From the NCBI GenBank assembly GCA_030063045.1, contig JAQSEB010000157.1, forward strand, positions 473,898 to 537,897: 64,000 bases of DNA, read 5' to 3'. A model generated the notes under the pieces. That model was not told the DNA's origin. It saw nothing but the letters and a program-made list of their open reading frames with translations, and searched no databases. Origin of the DNA: Pratylenchus scribneri (lineage: Eukaryota; Nematoda; Chromadorea; Rhabditida; Pratylenchidae). This document shows, in pieces, positions 26,101 through 35,520 of the stretch; the first letter of the stretch is position 1, and each line of letters starts with the position of its first letter. The translations under genes and the position numbers were made by a program.

Positions 26101-27040
26101 AAAATTTCCAATCTTTTACGCTCAAAAAATTTGTTGTGTTCTAAAATTAATTATGCATTTTTAAAATATAAGAAAAATATTGATCCACGAAATACTTTTT
26201 AAAAAATATACGAAAATCGAAAATAATGAAAATATAAAATTGCAGAAATTTTTAAATGGCTTATGAAGCGATTTTCACTTGGCAACCTTTTAGAACTCTT
26301 CAATTCATATACATATATGTAGTTTATCGGATTTGGTATGAAATTCAGCTAGTTTTAAACCAAAAACTTGACACAGTTTAAATGAAAAAACTCATTCAGG
26401 TTTAGACTAAAACTTACAAACTACCTTTATAAGTTTATTCATGTGTCTCAATAAGTTTTACAAAAATTTTAAATTGGTTTGCCTGCTGGTGAAAATCAGT
26501 TCCTAAGCCGTAATAAATTTGTCGACAAAAATATGTCATCCGAAAATATGGCAAATTGGTACAAATTAAAAAATTTTGCATGCGTAGGAAAATTAAATCC
26601 ATTTCACTTCACTATATAATAATCTCCAGCTAATCATGAAAAATTAGTTTAAAAATATATTTTTTTATGATTTTTAAAATTTATTTTAATTCTGTTCAAC
26701 AAACTAACAAAAAATCGGTTCAAAAAATTGAAATCATTTTTTTGAGTCCATTTTTATCGCAAAAAATATATAAAAACAAATTCACAAAATTGTGTTCAAA
26801 ATTTACCAACCATTCTTTGTTGTTCGGTCCAAACATATTTTCTTTTGGACGGAAATGCCGTAAGAATTTTAGTTCTGCGTAGATGAACGGTTTATTGGGA
26901 TAGTGCTCCTCAATTAGATGATTAAATTGTCGATTCACAAAAATCATACGAAGAAGTTGAGTTCGATTAAAAAAATCGAAAATGTCGAGTTGAATGTTCA
27001 CATCCACACAAAAATTTTTATATTCTCCAATGTTGTCCAT
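20182..27040 (-). CDS. Large F-box-like protein (629 aa, 12 exons)
   Basis: Exons on the minus strand: 27040-26811, 25961-25649, 25097-24974, 24731-24622, 23956-23837, 23257-23086, 23020-22955, 22842-22742, 22204-22094, 21666-21539, 21071-20837, 20361-20182. All phases agree and the total is 630 codons. The N-terminus has an F-box-like helix pattern, LDIFDFFNRTQLLRMIFVNR then QFNHLIEEHYP, which fits the usual L-x(2)-I-F-x(2)-L/F-x-R-x(2)-L-x(3)-x-V-(N/S)-R-x-F-N layout. The rest is a long, Cys- and aromatic-containing region without recognised repeats. In nematodes such proteins are usually substrate receptors of SCF ubiquitin ligases and evolve fast; that role is inferred. The intron between 23258 and 23836 carries repeat fragments. 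Confidence 0.72.
23325..23720. repeat. Repeat fragments inside an intron
   Basis: 23325-23465 is a copy of the dispersed hairpin-core repeat (AATCGATAGATCTC ... GCATCGAATGATATATAATT). 23565-23720 is a short GC-rich block of CCCGGGTACC / ACCCGGG-type repeats with partial inverted symmetry, probably an eroded transposon. Confidence 0.5.
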
Positions 27041-27645
27041 TGAATTATTGTTATTTTAAGGAGAGTGAAAAATAATAAAAACGCTGAAATTTTTTATCTT
27101 TATTTATATTACTATGATGGCGCAGAAAAATGTCATTGCCACAATAAAATCAATATTCTCTCTCATTTTAAGTGTCGCAGAAATGTTATTGCCATTGGCT
27201 TTTTCCAATTCTCTGCTTTCCATTCTCGACTTCGACGCCGGAGGCTATGATGAATGTGAGATAAAAATGAGGAACAAAAAAATGGTAAAAGAGTGGAGAA
27301 AAAGGACTCTTTACTTTTCGCCCCTGCTGGCCAAAATATCGCTGTTTATAAATAAACTAAACATCAAGGAATGAATGAAAATTTAGCAAAAAAAATCCTT
27401 ACCTTCCCAACATCCGATTTTTTTGAGGAAAGCCACTTATTTTAAAATAATTCAATTTTATAAATTAGAGACTAAAGTATTTTAGGACTCATTCTCATCT
27501 CAACAAAATCAATAATGCCTTTGCGTAATTACCCCAGTCGTGCCATTCTCTTTCATCCAATTGTCCCCTCCCCCCTCACCTATATTTCCTTATTTTTCCT
27601 AATTTCCAATTCTATTCTAGAAAACTAATAAAAAGACGACAAAAT
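27041..27645. other. Intergenic region between divergent genes
   Basis: The F-box-like gene starts leftward at 27040 and the broken gene rightward at 27646, so this 600-bp stretch probably holds both promoters. A chance hydrophobic frame (27114-27374, +) is present but has no homology or splice context that I can use. I see no TATA box that stands out. Confidence 0.45.
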
Positions 27646-28739
27646 ATGTTCACAAAAATGGCAAAAAATATTCACAAAAAAATTATTTCCATTTTTTTCT
27701 CACTTCTTCAAATTCTTCAAAAAATTTGTTATCGAAAAAAGCCAAAAAATTGGGAATATTCTCGTCGATTGCCACCCGAATTAATCGATGAATCTCTCTG
27801 CTTTTTACCCTATAAAAAAAAATGCTATGAATTGTCCATTTCGTCCAGAAATTATTGTCTGCGCGGTTTGGCCAAATATAGGGCTGAAAAGGCGTTAAAA
27901 AAAGTACTATAAAAAAGAAAATTTAATCAATTTATATTATAAAGAAAATTTTTCCCCATTTTTTACAGTTTTTCAAATTGTGTTCTGATCCGGTGTCGAA
28001 GGGTTTGCATGGGATTCTTGAAACATTTTTTAATCTGGTAAGTGGCAAATAAATTATAAAATTATTTTCTACAAATCGGTGTTTTATCGAAAAAAATTAA
28101 GTCGAAAAAACAAATTCTTTTTCAAAATTATTTATAAACGATTTAGAAAATGGATTTAAACCCAGCAAATTTTTTAAGTCATTAGACCTGTCAATATACA
28201 TACATATAAAATTTGTTAGCCAAATAAATTCATTTTTTATTGGTTTTTTTTTATTTTAAGAACAATTTGGAAACAATAAAAATACCAATTTAAGTAAAAA
28301 ACGGGGATTCAGAACTTCTTTGAAATTAATCCTATTTTTTCGAAATAGAAATTTTTATTTGTAAAGCATTTCCATATTTTTATTGGAAAAAATAATTGTT
28401 TTTAGAAATATAATTAAACGAAATCGATTAGGACATGAAAATGCTTAACAAAAATGTAAAAAATAATTTATGTGCAATTAATTTACAGAAAGATTGGCTT
28501 GCGGATAAGAAGAAAAAAGCGGAAATGGCACAATTGGAACATGAGGAATTGGTATTAAAACAAAAAAAAAACATTTAAAGATTGAAAAAAAATTTCAGGT
28601 GGAATTGGTGCTGAATTTGAAATCGAAAGTTGACTCATTGGAAGCATTTAAACAAAAAGTTGAAGTCAGTTTTTTATCTTAATTTTGATTAAGAGGAAAT
28701 GTATAAAGGAGGAACCAAGGCCAATTTTCAAAATATTTT

Positions 28740-28965
28740 TAATATAGGCATATAATAGCTAAATCGACGTAGCTCGCTCAATCGAATGGAACCATTTTTA
28801 TAAAATAATATGCATTTATTACCAAGTTAGGAAAAGAAACATTTGTCTTGTTAAGATATTTTGACTTGTAGCTTGCCTATTTGGCAATATTATCTAACAA
28901 AAATGGTACCATTCGATTCAGCTCGCCAACCTGCGTTAATTGTGCTCTAATTTGGTTAGCAAAAA
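28740..28965. mobile_element. Short foldback element in an intron
   Basis: The arms GCTCAATCGAATGGAACCAT (28775 region) and ATGGTACCATTCGATTCAGC (28903 region) are inverted copies around an AT-rich loop. They carry the same CATTCGAT core as other foldbacks in the window. Confidence 0.6.
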
Positions 28966-29089
28966 TTTTTACCAAAAATGCCCTTAGTCCCTCTTAACAT
29001 TTTCTTTGGTAAAAGACGGCGACATTCTTTTGCCAAGATGACAAAATATGATGAAATGGATGTCGGATTCGTGTTCTACGCCCAAAATT

Positions 29090-29600
29090 ACCCCTAGGAT
29101 GGTTCTGCGACATTTGCGGCGTGGATTTTTGCGGCGCGACAGTTGCGGCTCCGTCATTTGCGGCTCCGATATTTGCGGCGCCGACAAATGTGGCGCTATA
29201 AATTTGCGGCGTTACCCATTTTAGTAAAATGAATGAATAATATAATTTTCAATAGCTTAAATAGTTTAACATTGATTAATTTACGTTTTAAACCGGTTTT
29301 AAGGGTTATCTAAGACGTTAAATCCGAAAATATCATTTGTTTTTAAGTTCAATCCGAATAAATTGATGAAATCTGGTTGGAAATGAAGTCTTAAACGCTG
29401 TTTTAAGCGAAATTCGCCAACTAAAATCAGAGAGCAGCAAATTTATAGCGCCGCAATTGTTGACGGACGCCGCATTTGTCGGCGCCGCAAATGTCGGAGC
29501 CGCAAATGACGGAGCCGCAAGTGTCGGCGCCGCAAAAGTCGCGCCGCAACTGCCGCGCCGCAAAAATCCAAGCCGCAAATGTCGGTGTACCCCCATATGA
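29090..29600. mobile_element. GC-rich foldback element with GCGGC repeats
   Basis: 29105-29210 contains repeated TTTGCGGCGCCGACA and TTGCGGCTCCG units. 29450-29590 contains the inverted series (GCCGCAAATGTCGG, GAGCCGCAAATG). The loop is AT-rich with AAACCGGTTTT. The small repeat units are about 15 bp. The minus-strand frames with runs such as APTFAAPT are artefacts of this repeat. Confidence 0.7.
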
Positions 29601-30202
29601 TTTTCACCATTTTTGGTGGGGGCGTAAAAAACAGAAATATCACAAAATCACATAGATGCCTCAATTTGTCGCCGCTTAAAATAACCCATCAAGAATTGAA
29701 CCAATTTTTCGTTATCAAATTAGAGAAGACCATTCATTAGCTATCTAATAATATTTATATTGTTCAAATTACCTCAGAATCAAAATTGATAAGTTTTGCC
29801 AAAAAAAAACTACTAAATTCTGGATTAGTGAAATTTTCAATGTTTTTTTTAGACATAAACAAAAAAGAAAAAACAAATCACTTTCTGATTTTTAAACCAA
29901 TTGATATAAAAATCAATAAATAACTAACAGTCCACCCACTCTTTAATTTCTTATTAAAAATTTAAATTGGTTTGTTTGATTTTTTAGGCGACAAATTGAT
30001 GACCGCTCCGTAATCATAATCACATTATTCATAACGAAAAATTGCCAATTTTAAAGCTTTATAAATTTTCATAATAATTTTCAATTTTTTTTAAAAATTA
30101 CAATTAAATAGGGATTTTGATAAGAAAATTATAATTTAAAAATGCAAAAATGCAATTTACCCGGATCTTCTAATTTATTTATTTTTTCCAATTAGGCACA
30201 GC

Positions 30203-30462
30203 TGTAATAATGTGGGTTGTCCCCAATTCCCAAATATTAGGGAGAATATTTATTCACTCTTTATTTATTTATCAAATAATAAGTTGAATGAAGAATAAGT
30301 GAATGTGTGGAGGTCGGATGGCTGGGTTTTATAACAAAAGATGAGGGATGGGCGGGAACATGGAATCGATTTAAATATAAATGAAGTGAATAGGCGGGTA
30401 GGATGGGAAGAGGGAATAGAGGCTGATGGGCGGGAAGAAAAGTTCAATGTCCATTTATCACA
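30203..30462 (-). repeat. 3' LTR (element on minus strand)
   Basis: 260 bp, starting TGTAATAATG and ending TTATCACA on the plus strand, with AATAAA-like and T-rich segments inside. By eye it matches the copy at 31759-32018 throughout. The purine run adjoins it at 30463-30470. Confidence 0.85.
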
Positions 30463-31759
30463 TCCCCCGGCACTCAGCAAGCGCTTCCACGCGCGATTGT
30501 TCTTCATTCTTCTTCTGGATGGAATTTTGCTCGAAATTGGCATGGCCCATTGTTGGCCTTGATCGGCATAAAGGCACATCACGAGTGGACGACTGCGGTT
30601 GGCAATGCCCCAATTTGTTCCGAGGAAATCTTGCCAAGCCAATTTTTGAAACGTGGAAAGCGATGAGAATTTTAAGTGACGAAGGAATGCAAAAAATGGC
30701 GATTTTATTGTTGAACTTCGATTTAACCGAAGGGAAGTAATTCCATTCCAGCTCAAAACAACCAGTGCCAAAATTCGCGATGTTCGGTGGCTTGATGTTC
30801 ATTGTTGAAATTATTTTGAGCGGATAGTTTTTGGATTGGCGGATGAGCCTTCCCCGCTCGGCCGAAAATTTATTGCCCTCCACTGGCACTCTGCGATTTA
30901 TTGGCGAAATTTGAGTTTTATTGATGACCTTATTGAATGGATGAAATTGTCCTTCGCTCATCGGCTTGGTGTTGGGCCCAAATTTTGGAATGAATTGTTT
31001 GCCGGCCCAATCTGGTCCTTTTCGCTCAAATTTTTTCGGAGGATAAACCTGAATCGGATCTTGACCATTTTTGCCGGTTTGACCGAATTGCGCGTCCATA
31101 TCATCGATGAATTGAAAGTCCGATCCAAGGTTCGTATCCAAAGGGTGACCTTTTTCCGCATTGTTCTCTGCTTTTTCGCGAATTTCACATGCTGGCTGTT
31201 GTTCTGGCGATTGTATTTTTGTGGTGACCTTTGCAGAATGTTTTGCAATTAATTCAAGCAGAAGTTTTTCATATCCATTGAGGATTTTTTCGATGCTTTC
31301 CTTGTCTGCTGGGATCTTTTCTTCACTTTCATTGCTGAAATTTTCACATTTTTTATTGTCGTCCTCTCCTGAATATTTATTCTGGGTAATTGCCCAATTC
31401 TCCTGGCCTGTCGAATTCGATTTTCGTGCAAAATGATTTTTGAGATCGTCGCACATTTTGCCGATCTGCCTCAATAATTCATTGTTGGTTATATTGCTTG
31501 GTGCTTTTGGGCCAGAATTTTCAACATCGGCGGCCTTTGCTCCCTCATTGTCTTCCATTTTATTGTTGAATGGATTGATCTGAAGTGGAGTCTTATTGGC
31601 ATTGACTTGTTTTTCCTGCTGGTCCCTGATCACAACCATTTTCGCAAAACCACAATTGGAATATTTTATTGGCGAGTCGGGTTTTGTGGCTGATTCAATT
31701 CGATTTTGTTGAAGATCGCTATTCACCAATTTAGTGAATAGTACATTCGGTGCTGCCAT
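30458..31759 (-). CDS. Single ORF of the LTR element, possibly gag-like (433 aa)
   Basis: The ATG at 31759 uses the last base of the 5' LTR, and the TGA lies on the first bases of the 3' LTR, so the ORF exactly fills the internal region. An in-frame ATG 10 codons upstream lies inside the LTR (31789). The protein starts MAAPNVLFTKLVNSD. It is rich in Lys, Asn, Glu, Gln and Pro, has a helical Glu/Lys segment near the middle (KESIEKILNGYEKLLLELIA), and a basic C-terminal part. It contains no CCHC zinc knuckle, no Asp-protease DTG/DSG motif and no YxDD reverse-transcriptase box that I can see. A Gag-type structural role is inferred only from position. It could equally be a captured host sequence. 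Confidence 0.6.
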   Translation of the reverse strand: MAAPNVLFTKLVNSDLQQNRIESATKPDSPIKYSNCGFAKMVVIRDQQEKQVNANKTPLQINPFNNKMEDNEGAKAADVENSGPKAPSNITNNELLRQIGKMCDDLKNHFARKSNSTGQENWAITQNKYSGEDDNKKCENFSNESEEKIPADKESIEKILNGYEKLLLELIAKHSAKVTTKIQSPEQQPACEIREKAENNAEKGHPLDTNLGSDFQFIDDMDAQFGQTGKNGQDPIQVYPPKKFERKGPDWAGKQFIPKFGPNTKPMSEGQFHPFNKVINKTQISPINRRVPVEGNKFSAERGRLIRQSKNYPLKIISTMNIKPPNIANFGTGCFELEWNYFPSVKSKFNNKIAIFCIPSSLKILIAFHVSKIGLARFPRNKLGHCQPQSSTRDVPLCRSRPTMGHANFEQNSIQKKNEEQSRVEALAECRGM

Positions 31760-32018
31760 GTAATAATGTGGGTTGTCCCCAATTCCCAAATATTAGGGAG
31801 AATATTTATTCACTCTTTATTTATTTATCAAATAATAAGTTGAATGAAGAATAAGTGAATGTGTGGAGGTCGGATGGCTGGGTTTTATAACAAAAGATGA
31901 GGGATGGGCGGGAACATGGAATCGATTTAAATATAAATGAAGTGAATAGGCGGGTAGGATGGGAAGAGGGAATAGAGGCTGATGGGCGGGAAGAAAAGTT
32001 CAATGTCCATTTATCACA
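31759..32018 (-). repeat. 5' LTR (element on minus strand)
   Basis: The second 260-bp copy. Its inner edge meets TGGCAGCACC (possible primer-binding site, shared with the ORF's start). Its outer edge abuts the host exon CAACAATTGG. Confidence 0.85.
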
Positions 32019-32498
32019 CAACAATTGGATGGCCAATCGACTTCATTCACTTCTCAAACATTTCATTCATTTGCTGCCGAACATTCCAATTCTCCACCTT
32101 CATTCTCGGCTCATCCTTCTTCATCAAATGTTTTTTCCGGCCAAAGGACACCACTGCAATTGGCCAATTTTGATGAGCAGCAACAAATGAGTTGCCAAAC
32201 TTCTTCCTCATCATCCACCTATGGGGCATTCCAGCCGATCAGGCAAATTGGAGATCGCCGGCATTCACTTGCTGCCGAATATTACCAGCAGTCTCATCTT
32301 CCATCATCCTCCGCTCATCTTCCATCATCATCAAGTGGTTTGAAGACACCGCCTCCACCTGCACCCCAGCCTCCTCCTTCATTCTCGGCTCATTTTTCTT
32401 CATCAAGTCTCTATTCGCGAAGGACACCTCCCCTTGCCCAAATGCAAAATAGTGAACAAAGATTATTTGATGATGCCACCCGTCCTCAGAAAGCGGGC

Positions 32499-33280
32499 GG
32501 TAAAATTCCGTCATAGGTCCCAGACTCAAAATCAAGTAAATGATATACCATTCGATTCGTCTCATCGAGCTGAGTGTGAAAATGTAAGAATTTTGAGCGC
32601 GCTTGCGTTTTAGGCCAAGTTATGGCCAATAAAAATTTTCCCTTAAAAGTGAAGGGTCCCCCCTTATGGGTCGAAAAATTTCAAAATTTTTATTATAGCC
32701 AAATTATATATTAATCGACGTGTCTCGATGAGAGAAACTCGAATTTGCCATCGTTTTTGCATAAAACTCAAAAATAAAAAAGTTGTGGCCATTTTTGTCT
32801 CGCTGGAATGTGTTGGAACTGCGGAGGAATGTAAGAGTAGTCTCCGGAGTGGCGGAGCCGAAGCGCGGGAACTGGACGAGTGCTTGGCGAGCGCAGCGAG
32901 CCAAGCGCTCGTCTGGTCGCGCGGAGGCGGAGCACACGGAGGAGTCCACTCTGAAATGCCCACCGGAGCAGTTCCAATCCGTATTTCCTTTGCGCAACTA
33001 TAACTTTTTTATTTTTGAATTTTACGCAAAACCGATTGCAGATTCGCACTCTACTCATCGAGACGCGTCGATTGATATATAATATTGCCAAACAAAAATT
33101 TTGAACTTTTTCGACCCATAGGGGGGCCAAGCACTTTTGCGATTTTCAATTGGCCATAACTTGGCCCAAAACTCAAGCGCGCCAAAATTATTTACATTTT
33201 CACACTCAGCTCATTGAGCTCTATCGAATGGTATATCATTTACCCGATTTCGCGTCTGGGACCTATGACGGAATTTTTCC
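32499..33280. mobile_element. Foldback DNA transposon with 8-bp target duplication
   Basis: The 8 bp AAGCGGGC occur on both sides (32491-32498 and 33281-33288). The element starts GGTAAAATTCCGTCATAGG and ends CCTATGACGGAATTTTTCC. The arms continue inverted for more than 200 bp (including CCCTTATGGGTCGAAAAA-type and CGATGAGAGAAACTCG-type blocks). The centre is a GC-rich palindrome (32860-32960). There is no ORF. It sits in the final codons of the disrupted host gene: the uninterrupted exon would meet a TGA two codons after the site. Confidence 0.85.
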
Positions 33281-33299
33281 AAGCGGGCAGATGAACAAG

Positions 33300-33760
33300 A
33301 AGACGAAGATGTAATTCCAATTTCATTCCTCATCAATTTTTCATTCATTCATTCTATTTTGTTTTGGCCATCAACATAATTTGCCCACCAATCTCTTTGC
33401 TATTTTTTATTATTTGACCACAAAAATATTATGATCTTTTCTATTTTTTCGCATAATATGGCCACAAAAATCTGATAATTTCTCCATTTTTTTTATAATT
33501 TGGCCTTGTTTTTCTCTATCTTTTTCGTTGCCTTTTTTCCATTCATCGACTTTTTTAATTCTACATATGTCTTTTTATGGAAATTATAAATTAATTTTTT
33601 CCACATTTTTAAACACATAAAATAAATTTTTAATTCAAATTTTCCATTTTTTTAAGTATCTCCTTTAGTTCCTAATTTTCTTTTTGACTAAAAATTAGTT
33701 TAATAATTTTTAAAAAAAAAATTAAAAATTTGGCTAGCGTAGCAAAAGAGCCAGTATCAA
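33300..33760. other. AT-rich intergenic DNA
   Basis: Rich in TTTTTT and CACAAAAAT runs, with nothing gene-like after the short Glu/Asp-rich tail GAAGACGAAGATGTAA at 33299-33314. Confidence 0.5.
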
Positions 33761-33762
33761 TT

Positions 33763-33845
33763 TCGGTTAGCTGATAAGGACGAGAATCGAACCCGACTTT
33801 CTTCTTTTTATTCCAATCTCTCAACCAACTGTGCTACGAGAGCTT
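33763..33845 (-). pseudogene. tRNA-like sequence, probably SINE-derived
   Basis: The minus strand reads CGTAGCACAGTTGGTTGAGA (A-box-like D arm) and, about 30 bp later, GGGTTCGATTCTCG (B box with a near-complete T stem). The acceptor ends do not pair, so this is a decayed tRNA or the head of a tRNA-derived SINE. Confidence 0.4.
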
Positions 33846-34020
33846 ATGTGCAAAGTTTAGAAAAAGGTAGAAAGAGTCATATTTTTTGCTCTAAATAAGT
33901 CGTCAAAAATAAGAAACTATTTTTATTCTAATGAGATGGGTCTTTTTCTTTTGTCATTTCACTTTTCTTTCTTTTTTTATTATATATAGGAAGGAAATGA
34001 ATGTTTGGTTATAAGGGGCG

Positions 34021-34109
34021 GGCGTAGCCGAATGGGTTGAGTTGGAGCAATCGGAATCGAACTGTTGCTATGAGTATTAAAGTTCGATACCCAGAAGGGG
34101 AGCGGGACA
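34021..34109 (+). pseudogene. Second tRNA-like sequence, opposite orientation
   Basis: GCGTAGCCGAATGGGTTGAG resembles an A box and AAGTTCGATACCC a B box, with spacing suited to a long-variable-arm tRNA (Leu or Ser type). The T stem is poor. It abuts the left arm of the palindrome that follows. Confidence 0.35.
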
Positions 34110-35025
34110 TTTCGACAGTGGACATTTCGACAGTGGACTTTTCGACAGTGGACATTTCGACAGTAGGCGGACATTTCGACAGTGGCGGATTTTTCGACAG
34201 TGTCCACTTCGACAGTGGACATTTCGACAGTAAGCTAGGACTTTTAGACAGTGATGAAAAAAACCTATAAACCGGTTTTGTTTTGGTACAAGTTATATAC
34301 CAATCGACTCGTCTCCGTCAGCTGAACCTTAATATAATATTAACTTTGGTCAAAACTCAAAAATAAAAAAGTTATACTCATTTAAGTAGGAGTAGGTATT
34401 TAAGTAATGTATAAGAATAAAAATGACCGTAACTCAATTATTTTTGAGTTTTATGAAAAACCAATGACAGATTCATGCTTAGCACATCGAGGTGCATCGA
34501 TTAAGCTATAATTTGATCAAATGAAAAATTTTACAAATTTGAACCATAGGGGGGACCTTTTACTTTTTAGTTCATTAATTTGATCATATTATTTATTTTT
34601 TATTTGAAGCTTTCACTAGAATAAAATTTGATTTTGATATTCATTTTGATGAAAAGAAACTGATAAAGTATGAAATTTTAAAAAATATGCCTATTTTTGG
34701 ATAAAAATGTGATAAGTTCCTTATACAATAAAGATATCTATAACTTTTTTATTTTTGAGTTTTGACCAAAGTTAATATTATATTAAGGTTCAGCTGACGG
34801 AGACGAGTCGATTGGTATATAACTTGTACCAAAACAAAACCGGTTTATAGGTTTTTTTCATCACTGTCGAAAAGTCCTAGCTTACTGTCGAAATGTCCAC
34901 TGTCGAAAAGTCCACTGTCGAAGTGTCCACTGTCGAAAAATCCGCCACTGTCGAAATGTCCGCCTACTGTCGAAATGTCCACTGTCGAAAAGTCCACTGT
35001 CGAAATGTCCACTGTCCAAATGTCC
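34105..35025. mobile_element. Large palindrome with GACAGTGG repeats (foldback element)
   Basis: Left arm: about eight short repeats of GGACATTTCGACAGT or variants (34105-34245), then ACCTATAAACCGGTTTTG, then ACCAATCGACTCGTCTCCGT. The right arm (34735-35025) gives all of these inverted in mirror order. The loop is AT-rich (34550-34730). No clear target duplication was seen. There is no real ORF; translated frames such as CRNVHCRKVHCR are repeat artefacts. Confidence 0.8.
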
Positions 35026-35029
35026 TAGA

Positions 35030-35520
35030 GCCCCCAGAAGCCCCAGATATTTTTTAATTTAATATTTAATTTGTTGTAGATTATTCGTAACAAATAATAG
35101 AGAAGTTTTTGCACATGAAAAGTCCCCAATCCCTCCAAATAATTTAAAATTTATTGTCTGCTGGTCATATTAAAAATTGTTTCTAAGTAATTTTCAAATT
35201 CTTGTTTTCCAATTTCCCTCTATGTGAAATAATCAGAATTACAAATAAACATTTTATATCTTTAAAATTTAATCGAAAATATTTTTATTTTACCAAAAAA
35301 TAAATACAATTTTTCCACATTAAAATTCGTCAAACGAAAAATAGAATGAAAATAAAATAATAGGAAAAGTCCACTTGAAATTAAATTTGGATTTGTGAAG
35401 AAGACAAGGAAATATCGAAGGGGGAGACAGAGTCAAGCGCATTTTGGGTGATGCGAAAAAAAACAGATGAAAAAAAAATCAAAAATTTATTTATTTATGT
35501 GTGTCATTTTCATTCATGTG
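35030..35520. other. AT-rich DNA between the palindrome and CCDC6 (3' flank)
   Basis: No gene. On the minus strand this is the 3' untranslated side of CCDC6. A possible AATAAA signal is at about 35300 (plus-strand TTTATT). Confidence 0.5.

Larger units (their letters stand above)
30203..32018 (-). mobile_element. Non-autonomous LTR retrotransposon with a single ORF
   Basis: Two direct repeats of 260 bp (30203-30462 and 31759-32018) appear identical and read TG...CA on either strand. On the minus strand the 5' LTR is the right copy. It is followed at once by TGGCAGCACCGAA, where a primer-binding site starting TGG is expected, and the 3' LTR is preceded by the purine run CCGGGGGA, a good polypurine tract. 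The 1,296-bp interior holds only one ORF. There is no protease, reverse transcriptase, RNase H or integrase, so it must depend on another element. The flanks CAGC and CAAC are a near-match for a short target duplication; a perfect one is absent. Identical LTRs mean recent insertion. Confidence 0.8.
27646..32516 (+). pseudogene. Host gene disrupted in its last exon by an LTR element
   Basis: Exons 27646-27903, 27969-28037, 28489-28551 and 28599-28664 are all in phase 0, with good donors (GTACTA, GTAAGT, GTATTA, GTCAGT). The fifth exon opens at an ATTAG acceptor (30190-30194) but is cut after 8 bp by the LTR element 30203-32018; it resumes at 32019 in the frame that continues the upstream exons. 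The N-terminus has an F-box-like LPPELIDESLCFLPYKKKC stretch and exons 3-4 a charged helical or coiled-coil segment (LVLNLKSKVDSLEAFKQKVE). The last exon is Ser/Pro/Gln-rich. Its original end was also displaced by the element at 32499-33280. Linking exon 1 to the others rests on phase only. Function unknown. Confidence 0.5.

Noticed and set aside
29333..29664. Ala/Pro-rich repeat frame (minus) that could look like an antifreeze or cuticle protein
   Set aside because: It is the translation of a 15-bp GCCGCAAAT repeat in a foldback element, with no start context or splice support.
30203..32018. Segmental tandem duplication instead of an LTR element
   Set aside because: TG...CA ends, the adjoining TGG site at one inner edge and the purine run at the other, plus an uninterrupted ORF between, fit an LTR element better.
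32664..33130. Overlapping GC-rich frames of 90-120 residues on both strands
   Set aside because: They lie inside the arms and palindromic centre of the 8-bp-TSD element; mirrored frames appear on both strands.
33980..34270. Cys/His-rich or Asp/Ser-rich repeat frames resembling short zinc or Ca-binding repeats
   Set aside because: Both are artefacts of the GACAGTGG repeat; the same frames appear on opposite strands of one palindrome.
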